Of a DNA stretch of 14,789 nucleotides, positions 13,760-14,789 are shown one piece after another. Location of the stretch: positions 1 through 14,789 of the forward strand of contig NZ_JAEQMG010000174.1 of the NCBI RefSeq assembly GCF_016680995.1, given 5' to 3'. Under the pieces are notes generated by a model. It had not been told where the DNA came from and made no database searches. It was given only the letters and a program-made list of their open reading frames with translations. A program made the position numbers and the translations under genes. Each line of letters opens with the position of its first letter. Within the stretch, counting starts at the first letter, position 1. The DNA comes from Ruminococcus difficilis. GTDB lineage: Bacteria; Bacillota_A; Clostridia; Oscillospirales; Acutalibacteraceae.

Positions 13760-14191
13760 ATTGATAATATGTTTACCTTGATTACAGGCGTATCGCACAG
13801 CCTGCGTTGCTCCGCCGTAGCTGCGGATAACATAGCAGATTATCAAATCACAGTGATCGACCATCCACTGGTTTCGTGCTTTTATTGCCGCTTTGTAGTG
13901 TATGCCGATGATTTCGGGAGGGATAATGATATTGTCATAAAGGGAACAATAGTATTCCTTATTTGTGTTGAGATTGCTTGTGAAATAAGGCTTTACACAG
14001 ATCAGTTTGATTTGAGGGTATCTTACCTTAGCTTTACGAACGGCTGAAGAGAACCGGGTATCAAACTCACCCATAGCACCGGTGTAGAACATATTGTAGC
14101 CTGCATCAACCGCATTTATGACGGCTGCGTATAAACTGTCATCAATATTTGCTAATACTGTCCGGTGACCAAAACCGCAGCACGCTTTCAT
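13748..14191 (-). CDS. SLOG family protein, DUF1273/YpsA-like
   Basis: A 147-residue Rossmann-like SLOG protein. It begins MKACCGFGHRTVLA, matching the GHR start of the DUF1273/YpsA group. It continues with FYTGAMGEFDTRFSSAV (nucleotide-site loop), KLICVKPYF, and IIPPE...GIHYKAAIKARNQWMVDHCDL. It ends IICYVIRSYGGATQAVRYA. SLOG proteins are thought to bind or process nucleotides or ADP-ribose derivatives, often in conflict or stress settings. Small single-domain copies like this are common on Clostridial mobile elements. The start was set at ATG 14191, with GGTGA 8 nt upstream; GTG codons at 14206 and 14203 are possible but lack a site. It is divergent from the XRE regulator, with a 144-bp shared control region. 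Confidence 0.82.
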   Translation of the reverse strand: MKACCGFGHRTVLANIDDSLYAAVINAVDAGYNMFYTGAMGEFDTRFSSAVRKAKVRYPQIKLICVKPYFTSNLNTNKEYYCSLYDNIIIPPEIIGIHYKAAIKARNQWMVDHCDLIICYVIRSYGGATQAVRYACNQGKHIINLGE

Positions 14192-14233
14192 TTCCCTATT
14201 CACCACATCTAAATAAAATATATATTTTTATAT

Positions 14234-14262
14234 ATTATATCTAAACACAGTAGATAGGTCAA
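14234..14262 (-). promoter_or_regulatory. Sigma-A promoter of the SLOG gene
   Basis: On the minus strand, TTGACC (14257-14262) and TATAAT (14234-14239) are 17 nt apart, about 43 bp before the start codon. Confidence 0.75.
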
Positions 14263-14280
14263 CAATAATCGATGAATCAA

Positions 14281-14320
14281 TTGGATATAATACACCATAG
14301 TGTATAGTAAAATTATACAC
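14281..14320 (+). promoter_or_regulatory. Promoter and palindromic operator of the XRE regulator gene
   Basis: TTGGAT (14281-14286) and TATAGT (14304-14309) are 17 nt apart. GTGTATA (14300-14306) is inverted as TATACAC (14314-14320) over the -10 box. A further half-site TACAC (14291-14295) pairs with GTGTA (14300-14304). Three half-sites over the promoter fit autorepression by the XRE protein. Confidence 0.6.
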
Positions 14321-14335
14321 AAGGTGGTGATTGAC

Positions 14336-14641
14336 GTGAATAAGCAAGAGTTTTCTGAGAGACTTTCCACTTTACGTATCAATAAAGGCGTTTCCGCACG
14401 GGACATGAGTTTATCTATCGGACAAAGCCCCGGCTATATTAACAATATAGAAAATGGGATCAATTATCCGTCAATGCAAACATTTTTCTATATTTGCGAC
14501 TACCTTGAAATAACGCCAAAAGAGTTCTTTGATCTTGATACCGCTAATCCCACGAAAGTCAGCGAGCTGATAGAAGCAACCAAGGGACTGAGCAGCGACC
14601 AACTATCAAATCTGATTAGCCTGGCAAAAGGGCTGAAATAA
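14336..14641 (+). CDS. XRE-family helix-turn-helix regulator
   Basis: A 101-residue DNA-binding protein. Residues about 5-62 form the five-helix Cro/CI-type domain (EFSERLSTLRINKGVSARDM, SLSIGQSPGYINNIENGINY, PSMQTFFYICDYLEITPKEF). A short helical C-terminus (SELIEATKGLSSDQLSNLIS) probably dimerises. The start is GTG at 14336, with AAGGTGG 6-8 nt upstream; the upstream in-frame ATG at 14300 lies inside the promoter. The palindromic operator suggests self-control and perhaps control of the divergent SLOG gene. An IS element begins 30 bp after the stop. Confidence 0.88.
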   Translation: MNKQEFSERLSTLRINKGVSARDMSLSIGQSPGYINNIENGINYPSMQTFFYICDYLEITPKEFFDLDTANPTKVSELIEATKGLSSDQLSNLISLAKGLK

Positions 14642-14670
14642 TACAAAATAATGAGCAGAGCGGCATGTAA

Positions 14671-14789
14671 TGAACTGCCCCAAATTGTACGGACAGCACA
14701 AAAAAGCCCCCTAAAGGCAGAATATTAAGATTTAAGCAACATACTGACGTCGGTATTCTATCGGCGTCAGTTTTGTTTTGAGTTGAATC
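14671..14789 (-). mobile_element. Right end of an IS3-family (IS150-like) insertion sequence, cut by the window edge
   Basis: TGAACTGCCCCAAATTGTAC at 14671 looks like the terminal inverted repeat of IS150-group IS3 elements, which begin TG and have an ACTG/CCC pattern. It lies 61 bp outside the transposase stop codon. The other end, and the target-site duplication needed to confirm the border, lie outside the window. Confidence 0.65.
14732..14789 (-). CDS. IS3-family transposase (OrfB), C-terminal end only
   Basis: The minus-strand frame ends IQLKTKLTPIEYRRQYVA before TAA at 14734-14732. The (R)IQ.K.KL.P.EYR.Q pattern is the conserved C-terminus of IS3/IS150 OrfB, a DDE integrase-like transposase. 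Only 18 codons are inside the window. Confidence 0.75.
   Translation of the reverse strand, partial: IQLKTKLTPIEYRRQYVA

Noticed and set aside
13769..14047. Plus-strand 92-codon open frame within the SLOG region
   Set aside because: It is antisense to the SLOG gene, which has clear family motifs, a start site and a promoter.

Overview
The window looks like a chromosomal piece of a gut-type Clostridia, most likely Ruminococcaceae/Oscillospiraceae. The reasons are the gene families (DUF4830, CdaR/PucR regulator next to ftsEX, greA-lysS), AGGAGG-type ribosome sites, consensus sigma-A promoters, a moderately GC-rich core, and many intergenic hairpin repeats of the sort common in these genomes. 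A core block (about 1374-13300), with every recognised gene on the + strand, lies between two more AT-rich mobile-element margins.

Left margin (1-1373). A minus-strand replication-relaxation family gene runs off the left edge. It has a consensus promoter, and a 149-nt multi-branched palindrome lies in its leader. Beyond it are a minus-strand terminator and short direct repeats that resemble the arm sites of a tyrosine-recombinase attachment site. I infer an integrated element ending between about 1040 and 1370.

Core block. First come a HAD hydrolase, a membrane-anchored DUF4830 protein and an RsuA-family pseudouridine synthase. Next is a lone MsmK/UgpC-type sugar ABC ATPase with a strong terminator. 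A gene-free stretch of about 950 bp (4910-5862) follows, packed with dispersed hairpin repeats and ending in an AT-rich promoter region. Then comes a likely functional unit: a CdaR/PucR-type regulator, FtsE, FtsX and a secreted coiled-coil M23 (LytM) peptidase. By analogy with FtsEX-EnvC, FtsEX-PcsB and FtsEX-CwlO, the FtsEX complex should gate the peptidase for cell-wall cleavage. A terminator follows whose stem contains the ribosome site of the next gene, an unrecognised 275-residue protein. Its stop codon lies inside the -35 box of a perfect promoter for greA. After a repeat-rich gap comes lysS.

Right margin (13300-14789). After lysS there is a second set of 11-bp-spaced direct repeats with the same layout as on the left, then a terminator. 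Then come a SLOG/DUF1273 (YpsA-like) gene and a divergent XRE regulator with palindromic operator half-sites. The right end of an IS3-family (IS150-like) insertion sequence, with the C-terminus of its transposase, starts 30 bp after the regulator and runs off the window.

I see no tRNA, rRNA, CRISPR array or recognisable riboswitch. All family calls come from reading motifs; no database was searched.
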